Shown: in pieces, positions 62,922-64,000 of the stretch | Layout of the letters: each line of letters starts with the position of its first letter | How positions within the stretch are numbered: position 1 is the first letter of the stretch | Assembly (NCBI GenBank): GCA_947499565.1 | Contig: CANMOV010000001.1 | Span: 1,240,001-1,304,000 of the forward strand | Direction of reading: 5' to 3' | DNA from: an uncultured Croceitalea sp. | GTDB lineage: Bacteria; Bacteroidota; Bacteroidia; Flavobacteriales; Flavobacteriaceae | DNA length: 64,000 nucleotides | Notes under the pieces: generated by a model | The model's input: only the letters and a program-made list of their open reading frames with translations | Told to the model about the DNA's origin: nothing | The model's database searches: none | Translations under genes and position numbers: made by a program

Positions 62922-63158
62922 TTATGCTAGTTTAGAACGGTTTCTTTTTGTTTTAAATGCCAACTCTTTTTTAATTCTAGAATTTTTAAACATATATAAT
63001 CTAGCCACCTTGTTATCCTCTTTAGTTGTTTGTTTAAGCTCTACCTTTATAACAACACTTTTGGTGATAGTTTCAACCTTTACTTCTTTAGTAGTATTTT
63101 GAGCTACTCCAAAAGTTCCGAAGAAGATTATTGCTGTAAGAGTTAAAATTGTTTTCAT
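62922..63158 (-). CDS. Small secreted basic protein, family copy 3
   Basis: The protein is 78 aa from ATG 63158 (MKTILTLTAIIFFGTFGVAQ, signal peptide). The open frame reaches 63251 by a TTG, but that would precede the signal. The mature part has VARLYMFKNSRIKKELAFKT and ends KRNRSKLA, as in copy 2. Length is identical to copy 2, and the ATG-to-ATG distance is 592 bp, pointing to a tandem duplication of the whole unit. The role is unknown; its charge suggests binding to nucleic acid, LPS or membranes. Confidence 0.75.
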   Translation of the reverse strand: MKTILTLTAIIFFGTFGVAQNTTKEVKVETITKSVVIKVELKQTTKEDNKVARLYMFKNSRIKKELAFKTKRNRSKLA

Positions 63159-63344
63159 GTCCCTTTTCTTTACAATGTAAAAGTAGTCTGACATGAAACT
63201 CAGAATAGCGATAACTCGGTCTAGAGCACTAAATTTTCGCCTAAAAACCAATACTTAGATTAAGTGCAGAAAAGTATCGACAAGAGTTTTAGATCCGACG
63301 AACAACACACCCTATTTGGAGTGTATTTCATCGATGATTAGCTA

Positions 63345-64000
63345 TTATAGCTTAAATAAAAGATTTGGGTCTGGGCAGTTGTCTTTATAAAAACCTAAAT
63401 CGTTTTTGTTACAAACACCCGGGTAATCCCCTTTAAATTCTCCTATAACTTGTATTATTTGAAAATGAAGGTGTGGAGCATAATTCACATTAATATCTGG
63501 AGTGCCCAAAGTGGCAAGAGTTTCTCCTTTACTAAACTCCTTACCTCTATAGAATCCTTTTAATGATTCTAGTGATAAGTGTCCATATAAAGTATAGAAT
63601 GAAACCATTTCAACAGTATGTTCCAAAATAATGGTAGGTCCATAATTACCGGAATCATCATTATTTTTAAAACTATGTACTTTACCAGCAATTGGTGTAA
63701 TAACTCTTGTGCCAGCAGCGCACCAAAAATCCATACCTAAATGTATATTTCTTTCTTTTCCCTCTGAAAAACGACTAGATGAAGTATATAGATTCCTCTT
63801 TTCAAGATAACCTCCAAAGGCTACCTTAGCCTTATTCTTTTCCAAAACTTGATCAATATAAGTTTGACACAGAACTGGGTTAGAAATAGCAATAGTTAAT
63901 AATTCTGGATTCTCAGAAGATAAGTCAATAGTGCAATATTCTTCTTGCTTTATGCTTGTATCAAGGATTAGCACGCTTCCATTTGATAAACTTTTTAAAA
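63345..64000 (-). CDS. M23 family peptidoglycan metallopeptidase, start missing
   Basis: The frame continues to the right window edge; a GTG at 63974 is internal, since KSLSNGSVLILDTS reads on through it. About 217 residues are visible. Zinc-site motifs are IHLGMDFW (H-x3-D), TLYGHLSL and APHLHFQI, followed by DYPGVC and NCPDPNLLFKL, typical of a flavobacterial M23 family of about 220-230 aa with no signal peptide seen. It should cleave peptidoglycan cross-links or related peptides. Only a few N-terminal residues are probably missing. Confidence 0.85.
   Translation of the reverse strand, partial: LKSLSNGSVLILDTSIKQEEYCTIDLSSENPELLTIAISNPVLCQTYIDQVLEKNKAKVAFGGYLEKRNLYTSSSRFSEGKERNIHLGMDFWCAAGTRVITPIAGKVHSFKNNDDSGNYGPTIILEHTVEMVSFYTLYGHLSLESLKGFYRGKEFSKGETLATLGTPDINVNYAPHLHFQIIQVIGEFKGDYPGVCNKNDLGFYKDNCPDPNLLFKL

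Overview
The window is chromosomal DNA of a Flavobacteriaceae bacterium (Bacteroidota), probably a marine genus near Maribacter, Zobellia or Cellulophaga. The genus is a guess from style and not a measured placement. Supporting signs are the low GC, the Bacteroidota -7 promoter element TAnnTTTG, SecA and OstA-like proteins of Bacteroidota type, DUF3810, DUF4105, DUF6503 and CCC-motif proteins, a SusC-style TonB receptor, and many secreted proteins whose signal peptides end in (A/S)Q. Most of the window is housekeeping DNA with short gaps. I saw no phage, insertion sequence, CRISPR array, rRNA or tRNA.

Layout. 1-7.5 kb: end of a GH5 glycosidase, DUF3810 protein, an active/degenerate amidohydrolase pair with intergenic repeats between them, an unknown AT-rich gene, and a DUF6503 lipoprotein. 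7.5-23.2 kb: rRNA methyltransferase, Ste24-type protease, bifunctional (p)ppGpp enzyme, Fur-like regulator, purA, OstA-like LPS protein, class III aminotransferase, TPR protein, two DUF368 polyprenyl-phosphate translocases, aroE, and a DUF349 protein. 23.2-25.6 kb (minus strand): zapB-like, zapA, a probable 6S RNA, and rny. 25.8-36.5 kb: M23 peptidase, TonB receptor, secreted protein, cysteine desulfurase, lipoprotein, Smr protein, a DUF2752/CCC/CD225/DUF2752 membrane cluster, and recQ. 36.7-39.8 kb: kdsD, tatC, a CMD-family protein and lptB. 39.8-47.2 kb: three tandem paralogues with an MG2-like region and a TonB-plug-like region but no barrel. 47.2-61.8 kb: pssA, DUF4105, Uup-type ABC-F, a shrunken methyltransferase-like protein, a 44-aa membrane protein, cobalamin adenosyltransferase, DUF2795, secA, a histidine kinase, M14 peptidase and an amidohydrolase. 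61.8-64 kb (minus strand): an array of small secreted basic proteins, two followed by tiny membrane ORFs, and the start-truncated end of an M23 peptidase.

How it fits together. Several genes serve the envelope: kdsD (Kdo precursor), OstA-like and LptB (LPS export), DUF368 (lipid carrier recycling), pssA, M23 peptidases, secA and tatC. M14 peptidase, amidohydrolases and the TonB receptor suggest a peptide- and polymer-scavenging lifestyle.

The two most unusual loci are the recombining MG2/plug family (39.8-47.2 kb) and the small secreted protein plus micro-membrane-ORF cassettes (61.8-63.2 kb). In the first, gene 2 is a mosaic: its first ~470 codons are almost identical to gene 1, while its C-terminus resembles gene 3. 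In the second, the cassette is duplicated at a 592-bp period.
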